Shown in pieces: positions 8,802 through 18,181 of a DNA stretch of 64,000 nt (the first letter of the stretch is position 1; each line of letters begins with the position of its first letter). The notes under the pieces are model-generated. The model did not search any database. It was given only the letters and a program-made list of their open reading frames with translations, and was not told the origin of the DNA. This DNA is from Mycolicibacterium setense. GTDB taxonomy: Bacteria > Actinomycetota > Actinomycetes > Mycobacteriales > Mycobacteriaceae. The position numbers and the translations under genes were made by a program. The DNA lies in the NCBI RefSeq assembly GCF_000805385.1, contig NZ_JTJW01000006.1:868001-932000 (forward strand), in the 5' to 3' direction.

Positions 8802-9248
8802 TCAGCGTTTGGCCAGATCGCTCGACGCGGCATCCAAGACGTCGTTGAACACCCTGGCCAGCATCGGCCGGCCGACCCAACGAGTCAGGGCCTCGCCGAT
8901 GAGTGGGAACTTCACCCGGAACGTCGTGGTCCATACGACGCGGGTGCCGCCATCCACCGCGGTGAGGCTGACGCGACCAAGCCGATGTTCCGACGGCGGG
9001 AAACTGCGTTCGACCGAGTAGTCGAAGGAGTGGGGTGCGTCGTATGCGGTGATGCGCTCCCGGAACCAGCCGACCACCCAGAGCAGGATGCGTACCGCGC
9101 CTTGTCCGTATGCGGTCTGCCGGCCGGGTTCGGCCAGCCTTTGCCGAAGCACCAATGGAGAACGCGTGAAATTGGCGGCGTTGCTCATGAAGTCGAACAC
9201 CTCCTCCTGCGGTGCTGCGATGGTCCGTTCGACGGTGACGGTCTGCAT
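8802..9248 (-). CDS. SRPBCC (START/polyketide cyclase-like) domain protein
   Basis: A 148-residue SRPBCC-fold protein with a typical N-terminus VTVERTIAAPQEEVFDFMSNAANF. It is expected to bind a hydrophobic ligand in a cavity; no enzymatic function can be assigned. Its ATG overlaps the TGA of the sigma-factor gene (ATGA), so the two are co-translated. ECF41 sigma genes usually sit beside a carboxymuconolactone decarboxylase, oxidoreductase or epimerase gene. Here the coupled partner is an SRPBCC protein, and it is probably part of the sigma regulon. Confidence 0.8.
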   Translation of the reverse strand: MQTVTVERTIAAPQEEVFDFMSNAANFTRSPLVLRQRLAEPGRQTAYGQGAVRILLWVVGWFRERITAYDAPHSFDYSVERSFPPSEHRLGRVSLTAVDGGTRVVWTTTFRVKFPLIGEALTRWVGRPMLARVFNDVLDAASSDLAKR

Positions 9249-10129
9249 CAGTCCTCCTGCTGTCTGGTCAGGGTGCGGGTGGCAGCGGCGTCGCGCAGTT
9301 TGTCGGGGTTGCGCATCGCGTACAGCGCGGTGATCAGTTCGTCGGTCACCTCGATCAGCAGGACCGAATCCAGCGTGCCTTCTCGGCGGAACAAGACGGC
9401 CGGCATCGAGTTGTAGCTGCCGAACGAAATGTCGAATCCGGCCATACTGCCCTGGGCGAGTCCTGCCATGAACTGCGCGACCCGTTCTGGTCCGACGACT
9501 GGGCGACGCGCAGCCGATACCCGGCCGCCGCCGTCGGACAGCGCCACGACCTCGGGAGCCATCACCGCGACGAGGCCATCGATGTCCCCGGTGTGCGCGG
9601 CCCGCAGGAACTTCGTGACAGTGGCACGCGCCAGTTGTCTGTCCGGTGTGAAGCGTCGCCGTCGGGCTTGCACGTGTTCGCGTGCGCGATGGGCGATTTG
9701 GCGCACAGTTGTATCGGACTTTCCCACCACGAGCGCTATCTCGGGATGGCTGTAACCGAACACCTCGTTGAGGACGAACACCACTCGTTCGTCGGGGCTG
9801 AGTGTCTCCAATATCAGCAGCATCGCCATGGAAACCGACTCGGCGAGGACGGCGTCCTCGCTGACGTCGGCCGCGGTCTGGATCGGTTCGGGCAGCCAGT
9901 TGCCGACATAGTCTTCGCGTCGGCGCCTGCTCGTGCGTAGCGCGTTGAGGGCCTGCCTCGTCACGATCTGCACGAGATACGCGTGCGGATGGGTGACCTC
10001 ACCTGCCGTGATCCAGCGCAGGTAGCTTTCCTGCACTACATCTTCGGCGTCGGCGGCGCTTCCCAGAATCTGGTACGCCAGCGTGAACAGTAGCGGGCGG
10101 TGCCCGGCGAATACCTCGGTCGCGTTCAG
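9248..10129 (-). CDS. ECF41-type RNA polymerase sigma factor (SigJ-like) with a probable CTG start
   Basis: Sigma-70 family ECF factor. Region 2 is HRPLLFTLAYQILGSAADAE then DVVQESYLRW; region 4 is EVFGYSHPEIALVVGKSDTTVRQIAHRARE. The C-terminal SnoaL-like domain carries the ECF41 hallmarks WLPEP, DGGGR and NPDKL. Region 2 is in frame only upstream of the first GTG at 10036. Between the preceding in-frame stop and region 2 there is no ATG, GTG or TTG, but a CTG at 10129 lies five bases after AGGGGG. I therefore annotate 293 residues from CTG. A frameshift in the sequence or a truncated sigma from 10036 is the alternative. Confidence 0.75.
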   Translation of the reverse strand: MNATEVFAGHRPLLFTLAYQILGSAADAEDVVQESYLRWITAGEVTHPHAYLVQIVTRQALNALRTSRRRREDYVGNWLPEPIQTAADVSEDAVLAESVSMAMLLILETLSPDERVVFVLNEVFGYSHPEIALVVGKSDTTVRQIAHRAREHVQARRRRFTPDRQLARATVTKFLRAAHTGDIDGLVAVMAPEVVALSDGGGRVSAARRPVVGPERVAQFMAGLAQGSMAGFDISFGSYNSMPAVLFRREGTLDSVLLIEVTDELITALYAMRNPDKLRDAAATRTLTRQQED

Positions 10130-10212
10130 ATGATCCCCCTGTGCCCGTGGATGTCACACTCTCAGACACCGCTCGGCGGCCGAACCGTGACAACCCCCGG
10201 TTGTGAACCGCG

Positions 10213-10737
10213 TCACATGGGGGCGACGTCGTGCGCGTGGTGGACGATGTCGTGCAGGTGGTAGACCGCGATGGTCGCGATGGTGAACTCACTGCCATTG
10301 CTGCGCAGCCCGCGACGTGTCCAGGCATCGGCCGGAACGTGGTCATAGGTGTCGGCGATGATGCCGGCGGCCTCGAACAGTTCAGTGGCGACGATTGCGG
10401 GATCCTGCGATCCGTAGTCGTCGGCGATCGCGGTGGCGTCCTGATCCCAGTTGGGGAATTGCGGAGCGTCCTCGGTCAGCATCAGCTGTACCCGGTGCTC
10501 GAAGATCCGGTGCACATCACGGATATGGCAGCCGTATTCCAGGACCGACCAGCGGTCGGCACGCGTCCTGACGGCCACACCGGGGCCGTGCAACCGGGGC
10601 ACCCACGCTGCGGCATCCTCACGGATGCGATCGGCTACCTCGCTGCGGTGCACTGCGGCCGGGTCGAATCCGCACTCACCGCAGGCGCGCGAAAGTACCC
10701 AGGTCCAGTCCTTGGAATCGGGCTCCAGATCTTCCAT
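10213..10737 (-). CDS. DinB-like / maleylpyruvate isomerase-type metal-binding protein
   Basis: A 174-residue helical protein. Histidines in EYGCHIRDVHRIFEHR and VYHLHDIVHHAHD are spaced like the metal-binding histidines of DinB/YfiT four-helix bundle proteins. Such proteins include thiol-dependent S-transferases that use mycothiol in actinobacteria. The function here is unassigned. Start ATG 10737 gives MEDLEPDSKDW. The next gene on the same strand ends at 10758 behind a 20-bp gap, so co-transcription with the DUF885 gene is likely. Confidence 0.65.
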   Translation of the reverse strand: MEDLEPDSKDWTWVLSRACGECGFDPAAVHRSEVADRIREDAAAWVPRLHGPGVAVRTRADRWSVLEYGCHIRDVHRIFEHRVQLMLTEDAPQFPNWDQDATAIADDYGSQDPAIVATELFEAAGIIADTYDHVPADAWTRRGLRSNGSEFTIATIAVYHLHDIVHHAHDVAPM

Positions 10738-10757
10738 CCCACCAGTGTCGCTGCCAG

Positions 10758-12431
10758 TCAGTCGGACGACAACGCAGACCGGAGCACATCGAGCGGCAGG
10801 CCGCCCAGATCGAGTGCGCGGCTGTGGAATTCCCGCAATGACGATCCGCGGCGCAGGGTCTCGTCCCGGAGTTCGTGCCAGATCCGCTGCCCGATGGCGT
10901 ACGACGGTGCCTGCCCCGGCCAGCCCAGATAACGATCGAGCTCGAAGCGAAGATTCTCCTCGGCCATGGCTGAATGCGAGGTCAGGAAGTTCCACGCCCG
11001 TTCGGCATCCCACACCTCACCGTCGGGCGCGGTCAGGCCGCAGTGCACACCGATGTCGATCACCACGCGGGCTGCGCGGAACCGTTGGGCATCAAGCATT
11101 CCCATGCGGTCGCCGGCATCGTCGAGCCAGCCGAGCTCAGCCATCAACCGCTCCGCGTACAGCGCCCAGCCCTCGCCATGACCTGACACCCAGCAGCCCA
11201 GCCGCCGCCACCGGTTGAGCTGGTCGGCCAATGCCACCGCGCGGCCGATCTGCAGATGATGACCGGGAACGCCTTCGTGGAACACCGTCGTGGTTTCCTG
11301 CCAGGTGTGGAACTTTTCGACCCCGGGCGGCACTGACCACCACATGCGTCCTGGGCGTGACCAATCCTCGGACGGTCCGGTGTAGTAGATGCCGCCGGTC
11401 TGGGTCGGCGCGATCCGGCACTCCAGCGTGCGCAGCGGACCGTCGATGTCGAAGTGGGTGCCGGCCAGGGATTCCAGCGCCCGATCGGACAGCTGCTGCA
11501 TCCATGCCTGCAAGGCGTCCGTGCCGCTGATGACGTACCTGGGTTCTTCGTCGAGCCGGCGCAACGTCTCGGCGACGGTGGCACCCGGATAGAGCTGCTG
11601 GGCGATCGATTCCTGTTCGGCCACAACGGCATCGAGCAGGCCCAGACCCCAGTCGTAGGCCTCGTCGAGGTCTACGGAGGTGCCCAGGAACAACCGGGAC
11701 ATGAGTCCGTAGGCGTCGCGCCCGCACGCGTCGGACTGGCGGGCACGGGGAGCGATCTCCGCACGAAGGACGTCGCCGAGATGCCGGTAGGCGTCGGCCG
11801 CGGCCTCGCTGCGCTGCCGCAACTCCGCTTGCAGTCGTCGGTTTCCCGGCGCCGCGCCGGCACACATCCCGGCGAACAACTCGGCGATCTGGCGGGACTG
11901 GGCCACCCCGCGGGTGACCTGACGCAGGGCCGGAGCATGGCCGCTGTTGGAGGCTTCGCGCAGCGCCTCCGCGTAACCGGCGGCCCGTTCGGGCACTTTC
12001 GCCAGCCTGGCGGAGATCAACGCCCAATCGTCCTCGGTGTCGGTGGGCATCAGGTCGAACACATCGCGCATGGTCTGAAGCGGCGAGGCGATCACGTTGA
12101 GCTCGCCCAGGTCCAGACCGGCATCGTGCACGTCGACGATCGCGCCGAGGCGCTCGCGCAGTGCGGCCACGGTCACCACGTCGACATCGTCGACCGGTTC
12201 GATGCCGTCGAGCTCCCGCAAGGTGGCGCGCGCGGCCTCCGCGCGCGCCGTCACCCCCTCCGGTGAGTAGTCGGTGACGTCGTCGTCGTGCCCCGTGATG
12301 CCCAGTTCTGTTGCGGCGCAAGGGTCGAGGCGCGCATAGGTGTCCAGGTAACGCTCGGCTGCCGTGTCGACGGCGGTGGCGGCCCTAGCCAAGGTTGTTC
12401 GCGGCGAAGGTGTCGCACTTGTTCGGATCAC
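10758..12431 (-). CDS. DUF885 family protein, putative metallo-carboxypeptidase
   Basis: A ~557-residue DUF885 protein. The helical family core is followed by the active-site block TVFHEGVPGHHLQIG, an HExxxH-like zinc motif similar to M32-type peptidases, and a distal Glu region GHGEGWALYAERLM. The start is uncertain. GTG 12431 overlaps the end of the upstream peptidase gene by 47 bases; TTG 12392 would reduce the overlap to eight bases. Cytoplasmic, with no signal peptide. Probable peptide degradation; no experimental function is implied by the sequence. Confidence 0.8.
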   Translation of the reverse strand: MIRTSATPSPRTTLARAATAVDTAAERYLDTYARLDPCAATELGITGHDDDVTDYSPEGVTARAEAARATLRELDGIEPVDDVDVVTVAALRERLGAIVDVHDAGLDLGELNVIASPLQTMRDVFDLMPTDTEDDWALISARLAKVPERAAGYAEALREASNSGHAPALRQVTRGVAQSRQIAELFAGMCAGAAPGNRRLQAELRQRSEAAADAYRHLGDVLRAEIAPRARQSDACGRDAYGLMSRLFLGTSVDLDEAYDWGLGLLDAVVAEQESIAQQLYPGATVAETLRRLDEEPRYVISGTDALQAWMQQLSDRALESLAGTHFDIDGPLRTLECRIAPTQTGGIYYTGPSEDWSRPGRMWWSVPPGVEKFHTWQETTTVFHEGVPGHHLQIGRAVALADQLNRWRRLGCWVSGHGEGWALYAERLMAELGWLDDAGDRMGMLDAQRFRAARVVIDIGVHCGLTAPDGEVWDAERAWNFLTSHSAMAEENLRFELDRYLGWPGQAPSYAIGQRIWHELRDETLRRGSSLREFHSRALDLGGLPLDVLRSALSSD

Positions 12432-13293
12432 CGGTCTGGTAGCCGATGGTGAACCACTTCTGGCGCTGCTCAGAAGAACCGTGGGTCCATGCCTCAGGGT
12501 TGACCCGGCCGGTGGCCTGCTTCTGGATACGATCGTCGCCCACCGAGGAGGCCGCCGACAGCGCGTCGGTGATGTCCTTGTCGCTCAGCGGTTCCAGGAA
12601 GGGCACGTCGGTACCTTCCTGCCGGGTGATCGACGCGTAGTGCGCCCAGACGCCGGCGTAGCAGTCGGCCTGCAGTTCGGTGCGCACGCCGCCGCCGGTG
12701 GCGCCCTCCGGATCCTGCTGGGCCCGACCGAGGACGCCGAGCAGGTTCTGCACGTGGTGTCCGAATTCGTGGGCCACCACGTACTCCTGCGCGAGCGGGC
12801 CTCCGCTGGAACCGAACTGGTCGACGAGCACCTGGAAGAAATCGGTGTCGAAGTAGGCCGTCTGGTCCACGGGGCAGTAGAACGGCCCGACATCACTTGT
12901 GGCCGGACCGCACCCGGTCTGAACCTGACCCTTGAACAGCCGGACGTAGGGACGCTTGTATCCCTTGAGCAGTTGCTGCCACACACCGTCGACGGAGTTT
13001 CCGGTGGCGATCACGCGGCACTCGACCTTGGTGTTGGCGTCAGCGCCCGTCTTGCACTGGCTCAGATCGAAACCTTCGGCCTCGACACCGTTGGTGGAGA
13101 TCTCCTGTTGCTGGGGGAGCACGGTGCCCGGGTCCACCCCGAGGAACATCGCGAGCACCACGACCAACAGACCGCCGAGACCGCCACCGATCGCGATGCC
13201 ACGGCCAGGGCCGCGGCCACCCCCGGAGCTGGAAGTAGTGCTCGTGTCGATCTGCATACCCTCGTTGAAGGTCATCCCGTCACTCCATCGCAT
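12385..13293 (-). CDS. neutral zinc metallopeptidase, YpfJ family (Rv2575-like)
   Basis: A 302-residue membrane-anchored putative metalloprotease (PF04228). After a Ser/Gly-rich cytoplasmic segment there is one transmembrane stretch (residues ~47-68, IGGGLGGLLVVVLAMFLGV) and then an extracytoplasmic domain. That domain contains the zinc motif EYVVAHEFGHHVQNLLG and a downstream ELQADCYAGVWAHY Glu ligand. ATG 13293 retains MRW, conserved in the family. ATG 13275 has a better ribosome site (GGAG, seven bases) and is the alternative. Cysteine pairs in the exposed domain may form disulfides. Confidence 0.85.
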   Translation of the reverse strand: MRWSDGMTFNEGMQIDTSTTSSSGGGRGPGRGIAIGGGLGGLLVVVLAMFLGVDPGTVLPQQQEISTNGVEAEGFDLSQCKTGADANTKVECRVIATGNSVDGVWQQLLKGYKRPYVRLFKGQVQTGCGPATSDVGPFYCPVDQTAYFDTDFFQVLVDQFGSSGGPLAQEYVVAHEFGHHVQNLLGVLGRAQQDPEGATGGGVRTELQADCYAGVWAHYASITRQEGTDVPFLEPLSDKDITDALSAASSVGDDRIQKQATGRVNPEAWTHGSSEQRQKWFTIGYQTGDPNKCDTFAANNLG

Positions 13294-13349
13294 TCGCCGG
13301 TAGGTGCGTGCTCAACAGCCCGTTCAGCTTTTCACACTACGATTCAGAC

Positions 13350-14825
13350 GTGTCCGTCGTTGCGGAACATTCGACCATCGCCCACACCTCGCTGGGGCGG
13401 TTACGCGGCACCCGCGAAGGCGGGGTCAGCGTTTGGCGGGGTGTCGAGTACGCCCAGCAGCCCATCGGCGCCTTGCGATTCCTGGCGCCGCAGCCCGTGG
13501 TGCCGTGGACCGATGTCCGCGACGCCGTCGAGCACGGCCCGTTGCCGCCCCAGGGCCGTTCGTTCGTCGGGGGAGGCCGCGATGACCCCAAGGTCCGTGA
13601 CGAGGCGTGCCTGACGGTCACGGTGTGGTCGCCCGACACGAGCGGATCACTGCCGGTGATGGTGTGGATCCCCGGCGGGGCATTCGTCTACGGCGCCGGG
13701 CAGTTGCAGCTGTACAACGGTTCGCGGCTGGCGGCCAACGGCAACGTGGTCGTCGTCAACGTCACGTACCGGCTGGGCGTGTTCGGCGGATTCGAACTCG
13801 GTGACCTGGGTGAGGGATTCGACGACAACCTCTGCCTGCGCGACCAGATCGCCGCCCTGCAGTGGGTCCGTGACAACATCGCCGCATTCGGCGGCGACCC
13901 CGGACAGGTCACGGTATTCGGCGAATCAGCGGGTGCCACATCGGTGTTGGCGCTGTTGGCCAGCCCGGCAGCCGACGGGTTGTTCGCCCGGGCCATCGCC
14001 CAGAGCCCGGCGTTGCCGCTGATCGCCGACCGCGAAGACCGGGCCCGTCAGTCACGCCGCTTCATGCAATTGCTCGGCGTCGGGGCCGAGCAGCTCAAGA
14101 TGTTGCCGCAACGCCAGTTGCGCCGCGCCGCCGGCCAGCTCCAGCTCGAGAGTGCACAACACACGCCGACGCTGGCCTACGGGCTGACTCACGGCGTCGA
14201 TCTCTTGCCACTGCACCCCATCGAGGCGGCACGCACGGGCGCGGTGTCCGCGGTGCCGTTGATCATCGGTACGAACAGTCACGAGGCGTCGATGTTCGCC
14301 TGGGGTAAACCGCCGATGCTGCCGACCACGCTGGCCGGCGTGGAGGACTATCTGCGCCGTCACGCCCCCCATGAGCGCGACCGCGTATTGGCCGCCTACC
14401 CGGACTTCCCGCGCCGCCGGGCCTTGATCGCGTTCGGTTCCGACGTCATGTTCGGTGCGCCGACCTGGGCGTTCGCTGACGCCTACAGCTCCCAGGCGCC
14501 GACGCACGCGTACCGGTTCGACCACACCACGTGGACATTGAAGGTGTTGGGGCTCGGCGCCACCCACGGCAGCGAGATCGTGCACATCCAGCACAGCTAC
14601 GGGTCGTATCTGGGGCGCAAGCTGCATCCGTTGGGTCGCCGGGTCCAGCCGTCGGTCGGCCGGCGGATGCAACGCACGTGGCTGGATTTCGCCCGGGCCG
14701 AGGTCGCCGATTGGCCGGAGTACGACGTCGAGCAGCGCCTGACCCGGGTGATCCGCTCCACGCGCGACGAGACCGTCGCCGATCCCGACGCGGCGCGGCG
14801 CACGGTGTGGGAGGCGCTGGGCTGA
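13350..14825 (+). CDS. type B carboxylesterase/lipase
   Basis: A 491-residue alpha/beta-hydrolase of the carboxylesterase B family, hydrolysing carboxylic esters. Features are the oxyanion-hole region MVWIPGGAFVYGAG, the nucleophile elbow VTVFGESAGATSV, an acid residue in GTNSHEASMFAW and the His in GATHGSEIVHIQ. GTG 13350 gives a normal N-terminus TSLGRLRGTREGGVSVWRG; the longer frame from 13308 adds an unsupported extension. No clear signal peptide is visible. It ends tail-to-tail with an SRPBCC gene. Confidence 0.88.
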   Translation: MSVVAEHSTIAHTSLGRLRGTREGGVSVWRGVEYAQQPIGALRFLAPQPVVPWTDVRDAVEHGPLPPQGRSFVGGGRDDPKVRDEACLTVTVWSPDTSGSLPVMVWIPGGAFVYGAGQLQLYNGSRLAANGNVVVVNVTYRLGVFGGFELGDLGEGFDDNLCLRDQIAALQWVRDNIAAFGGDPGQVTVFGESAGATSVLALLASPAADGLFARAIAQSPALPLIADREDRARQSRRFMQLLGVGAEQLKMLPQRQLRRAAGQLQLESAQHTPTLAYGLTHGVDLLPLHPIEAARTGAVSAVPLIIGTNSHEASMFAWGKPPMLPTTLAGVEDYLRRHAPHERDRVLAAYPDFPRRRALIAFGSDVMFGAPTWAFADAYSSQAPTHAYRFDHTTWTLKVLGLGATHGSEIVHIQHSYGSYLGRKLHPLGRRVQPSVGRRMQRTWLDFARAEVADWPEYDVEQRLTRVIRSTRDETVADPDAARRTVWEALG

Positions 14826-14829
14826 GGCC

Positions 14830-15333
14830 CTACTTGCCGTAGCGCTCGTCGGTATAGCGGCGGAGGTTGTGCAAGAACCGCTGGAACAGCCACGCCATCA
14901 CCGGTTGTCCCATCGTCATCCCGAGCCGGCCGGCCAGCCCGCTGGGCTTCATGGCCATGACCCAGGTGAGGTGGCAGCCGTCGGCGGTCTCGACGACGCG
15001 GTAGTCCTCGGCGAAGGCCGAGATCGCGTTGGAGGTGCTGGTGTTGAATCGGAAAGCCATGTGGGAGAAGGGTTCCCAGGCCAGAAACTCCTCGTCTCCG
15101 ACGATGTGCCCGCGCATCGTGACCGTACGGGTGGTGCCGACGCCGCGGGGTTCGGGGCTGGTCCACTCCACATTGGTGATGACCGTGGCCCAATGCGGCC
15201 ACGAGGTCTCGTCACTGAGCACCTCGAACAGCTGCTCTGCGGTGATGGCGAGCTCGACGGTGCTGACAAAGCGGAACGGCGCATGGTCGATGAAGTCCAA
15301 CTCGACGCGTTCGCACTGGTAGGTCCGGGCCAT
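14830..15333 (-). CDS. SRPBCC family protein (polyketide cyclase/dehydrase-like)
   Basis: A 167-residue START-like domain protein. FVSTVELAITAEQLFEVLSDETSWPHWA is the usual SRPBCC N-terminal strand-helix pair and is followed by VEWTSPEPRGVGTTRTV. Homologues are common in mycobacteria as lipid-binding or cell-envelope-linked proteins; no reaction can be named. It is transcribed on the same strand as, and downstream of, the ketopantoate-reductase-like gene (36-bp gap), so they may share a transcript. Confidence 0.75.
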   Translation of the reverse strand: MARTYQCERVELDFIDHAPFRFVSTVELAITAEQLFEVLSDETSWPHWATVITNVEWTSPEPRGVGTTRTVTMRGHIVGDEEFLAWEPFSHMAFRFNTSTSNAISAFAEDYRVVETADGCHLTWVMAMKPSGLAGRLGMTMGQPVMAWLFQRFLHNLRRYTDERYGK

Positions 15334-15369
15334 GGGTAGACACCCTAAGGCAAAGTGTCTAGTCCTCGG

Positions 15370-16332
15370 TCAGCCCGGCCCATCGTCGGCCGCCGCCAAC
15401 AGCGGGACGACCACGTCGCTGATCGGGGTCGGCAGGCCGTGGGCGGCCGCCTTGCGGCTGATGACGCCGTTGCGAATGTCCCACTCGAGCGGTCGGCCGG
15501 CCTGGTGGTCGGTCAGCATCGAGGTGGTCAGATCCTCGGGTGAGGACGCCAGCATCGTGACGATCTCGTCGACCACGTCATCTTCCAGGCGGGCGCCGTC
15601 GGCGCGGGCCACGGCCAGACATTCGGTCAGATAGCGTCGCGCCAGCGCGGCCACGTCATCGCGGCGGAACATGCCAGCGCGCCGGTGGGCCAGCACCATG
15701 AACCCGACCACCGCGTTGACCAGGAGCTTGCGCCAGGTCGCGCTGCGGAAATCAGGATCGCGCTCCACGGCGATCGCGGTGCCGTGCAGTGCATGGGCGA
15801 CGGCGCCCGCCGCCGCGTTGTCCGGCAGCACCAGCCGGGCTTCGCTGCGCAACCGAACCCAGCCGCCGGGCTGCGTCTCGGCCGAGATCCATACCGCCGC
15901 GGGCACCACGTGGGCGGCGTCGGTCCGCCGGCTGACCGCGCTCACCCGTTCGACCTGCTCGACGCCGTTCTGCAGTGCGCAGATCACGGTGTTCTCGTCG
16001 CACAACCGCTCGAGCCAGGCGGCTGCCCGGGCGTTCTGGGTGTCCTTGACGGCGAGAAACACCACGTCGAGCGGGCCGTCGACGGTACCCGGATCGGTGT
16101 GAACCGGGCCGGGTATTCGAATGGGCTCTCGGTCGTCGGGCCGGACCTCGATTCGGTCGCGTGCGGTCCGCCCACACAGGAGGACCGGCCGGCCGGCGGT
16201 GTACAACAGCGCCGCAATGGTGGATCCGATGGCGCCGGGGCCGATCACCGCGATGGAGGAGTTCAGGCTTGTCGGGTCTTCGCGCGAGCGCTCATCCGGT
16301 GCTGTCTGGTCTTCGCGCGAGCGCTCATCCAC
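15370..16332 (-). CDS. ketopantoate reductase (ApbA/PanE) family oxidoreductase
   Basis: A 320-residue ApbA/PanE-fold protein. The NADP site is IAVIGPGAIGSTIAALL, followed by VVFLAVKDTQN and the central ALQNGVEQVE block. The C-terminal all-helical domain holds the Lys in TWRKLLVNAVVGFMVLAH. It may reduce 2-dehydropantoate or a related keto acid. The first ~22 residues are odd: DERSRED occurs twice, encoded by two exact copies of a 22-bp dispersed repeat, before the conserved fold begins. It is divergent from aspS, matching Rv2573 next to aspS in M. tuberculosis. Confidence 0.82.
   Translation of the reverse strand: MDERSREDQTAPDERSREDPTSLNSSIAVIGPGAIGSTIAALLYTAGRPVLLCGRTARDRIEVRPDDREPIRIPGPVHTDPGTVDGPLDVVFLAVKDTQNARAAAWLERLCDENTVICALQNGVEQVERVSAVSRRTDAAHVVPAAVWISAETQPGGWVRLRSEARLVLPDNAAAGAVAHALHGTAIAVERDPDFRSATWRKLLVNAVVGFMVLAHRRAGMFRRDDVAALARRYLTECLAVARADGARLEDDVVDEIVTMLASSPEDLTTSMLTDHQAGRPLEWDIRNGVISRKAAAHGLPTPISDVVVPLLAAADDGPG
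16276..16330. repeat. two copies of a 22-bp dispersed repeat with GAGCGCTC palindrome
   Basis: Identical 22-bp units at 16276-16297 and 16309-16330, both containing TCGCGCGAGCGCTC. They lie inside the 5' end of the ketopantoate-reductase-like gene and also next to the aspS promoter. A related copy (about 18 of 20 positions) is at 30174-30193 inside the rarA 5' end. Such repeats add low-complexity Arg/Glu/Ser peptides to proteins. Confidence 0.75.
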
Positions 16333-16405
16333 ATCGCCAAGTTACCGCCGCCGATCGACTCTCTAGACTGGTCAATCGTCCCACCGAACTTATCGAGGAG
16401 TTTTC

Positions 16406-18181
16406 GTGCTGCGCAGTCATGCCGCTGGTTCATTGCGGGCCGCGGATGCCGGTCAAACGGTCACCTTGGCGGGATGGGTGGCGCGCCGTCGTGACCACGG
16501 CGGCGTCATCTTCATCGATCTGCGCGACGCATCGGGCGTGTCGCAGGTGGTGTTCCGCGAAGGTGATGTGCTCGCCGCCGCCCACCGGTTGCGCGCCGAA
16601 TTCTGCATCGCCGTCACGGGCGTCGTCGAGGTCCGCCCCGAGGGCAACGAGAACCCCGAGATTCCGACCGGCAAGATCGAGGTGAACGCCACCTCGCTGA
16701 CGGTGCTGTCCGAGAGCGCGCCGCTGCCGTTCCAGCTCGACGAGACCGCAGGCGAGGAAGCCCGGCTCAAATACCGCTACCTGGATCTGCGGCGCGAGGG
16801 CCCGGGCAACGCAATCCGGTTGCGCTCCAAGGTGAATGCGGCTGCCCGCGGTGTGCTGGCCGAGCATGACTTCGTCGAGATCGAAACCCCGACCTTGACC
16901 CGCTCGACCCCTGAGGGCGCCCGCGACTTCCTGGTCCCGGCGCGCCTGCAGCCCGGCTCCTTCTACGCGCTGCCCCAGAGCCCGCAGCTGTTCAAGCAGT
17001 TGCTGATGGTCGCGGGCATGGAGCGCTACTACCAGATCGCGCGCTGCTACCGCGACGAGGACTTCCGCGCCGACCGCCAGCCGGAATTCACCCAGCTGGA
17101 CATGGAGCTCAGTTTCGTCGATGCCGACGACGTGATGTCGATCGCCGAAGAGGTGCTGCGCGCACTGTGGGCATTGGTGGGCCACGACCTGCCGTTGCCG
17201 CTGCCGCGGATCAGTTACGCCGAGGCGATGCGCCGATTCGGTTCGGACAAGCCCGACCTGCGGTTCGGCGTCGAGCTCATCGAGTGCACCGAGTACTTCA
17301 AGGACACCCCGTTCCGGGTGTTCCAAGCGCCGTACGTGGGCGCCGTCGTGATGACCGGCGGGGCGTCGCAGCCGCGTCGCACCTTGGACGGCTGGCAGGA
17401 ATTCGCCAAGCAGCGCGGCCACAAGGGGCTGGCCTATGTGCTGATCGGCGAAGACGGCACGCTGGGCGGCCCGGTCGCCAAGAACCTCACCGATGCCGAG
17501 CGTGACGGTCTGGCCGCTCATGTGGGCGCCAAGCCGGGTGATTGCGTGTTCTTCGCGGCGGGCCCGGCCCGCACGGCGCGGGCACTGCTGGGTGCCACCC
17601 GCATCGAGATCGCCAAGCGCCTCGACCTGATCGACCCGACCGCGTGGGCGTTCACCTGGGTCGTGGACTTCCCGATGTTCGAGCCCGCCGACGTGGCCAC
17701 CGCCTCTGGCGATGTGGCCGTCGGTTCGGGCGCCTGGACGGCCGTGCATCACGCCTTCACCGCGCCGAAGGTCGAATCGGAGGACACCTTCGACACTGAC
17801 CCGGGCAACGCGTTGTCCGATGCCTACGACATCGTCTGCAACGGCAACGAGATCGGCGGCGGGTCGATCCGTATCCACCGGCGCGATATCCAGGAGCGGG
17901 TGTTCGCCATGATGGGGATCGACCACGACGAGGCCCAGGATAAATTCGGATTCCTGTTGGACGCCTTCGCCTTCGGCGCGCCTCCGCATGGCGGCATCGC
18001 GTTCGGCTGGGACCGCATCACCGCACTGCTGGCCGGTGTGGACTCGATCCGCGAGGTCATCGCGTTCCCCAAGTCGGGCGGCGGCGTCGACCCGCTGACC
18101 GATGCGCCCGCGCCGATCACTCCGCAGCAGCGCAAGGAATCGGGAATAGACGCCAAGCCCGAGGAGCTCAAGAAGTCATGA
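16406..18181 (+). CDS. aspS: aspartyl-tRNA synthetase
   Basis: Charges tRNA with aspartate. The 591-residue bacterial-type class II enzyme has an N-terminal anticodon-binding OB domain ([19 protein letters not shown]), motif 2 ([20 protein letters not shown]) and the large bacterial insertion. It also has motif 3 ([15 protein letters not shown]). GTG 16406 has GAGGAG at good spacing. Mycobacterial AspRS is reported to be non-discriminating and works with the GatCAB pathway (literature knowledge, not visible here). It overlaps the next gene by four bases. Confidence 0.97.
   Translation: MLRSHAAGSLRAADAGQTVTLAGWVARRRDHGGVIFIDLRDASGVSQVVFREGDVLAAAHRLRAEFCIAVTGVVEVRPEGNENPEIPTGKIEVNATSLTVLSESAPLPFQLDETAGEEARLKYRYLDLRREGPGNAIRLRSKVNAAARGVLAEHDFVEIETPTLTRSTPEGARDFLVPARLQPGSFYALPQSPQLFKQLLMVAGMERYYQIARCYRDEDFRADRQPEFTQLDMELSFVDADDVMSIAEEVLRALWALVGHDLPLPLPRISYAEAMRRFGSDKPDLRFGVELIECTEYFKDTPFRVFQAPYVGAVVMTGGASQPRRTLDGWQEFAKQRGHKGLAYVLIGEDGTLGGPVAKNLTDAERDGLAAHVGAKPGDCVFFAAGPARTARALLGATRIEIAKRLDLIDPTAWAFTWVVDFPMFEPADVATASGDVAVGSGAWTAVHHAFTAPKVESEDTFDTDPGNALSDAYDIVCNGNEIGGGSIRIHRRDIQERVFAMMGIDHDEAQDKFGFLLDAFAFGAPPHGGIAFGWDRITALLAGVDSIREVIAFPKSGGGVDPLTDAPAPITPQQRKESGIDAKPEELKKS

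Noticed and set aside
12364..13614. A 416-codon plus-strand frame across the YpfJ-type gene
   Set aside because: Antisense to the metallopeptidase and out of frame with the esterase.
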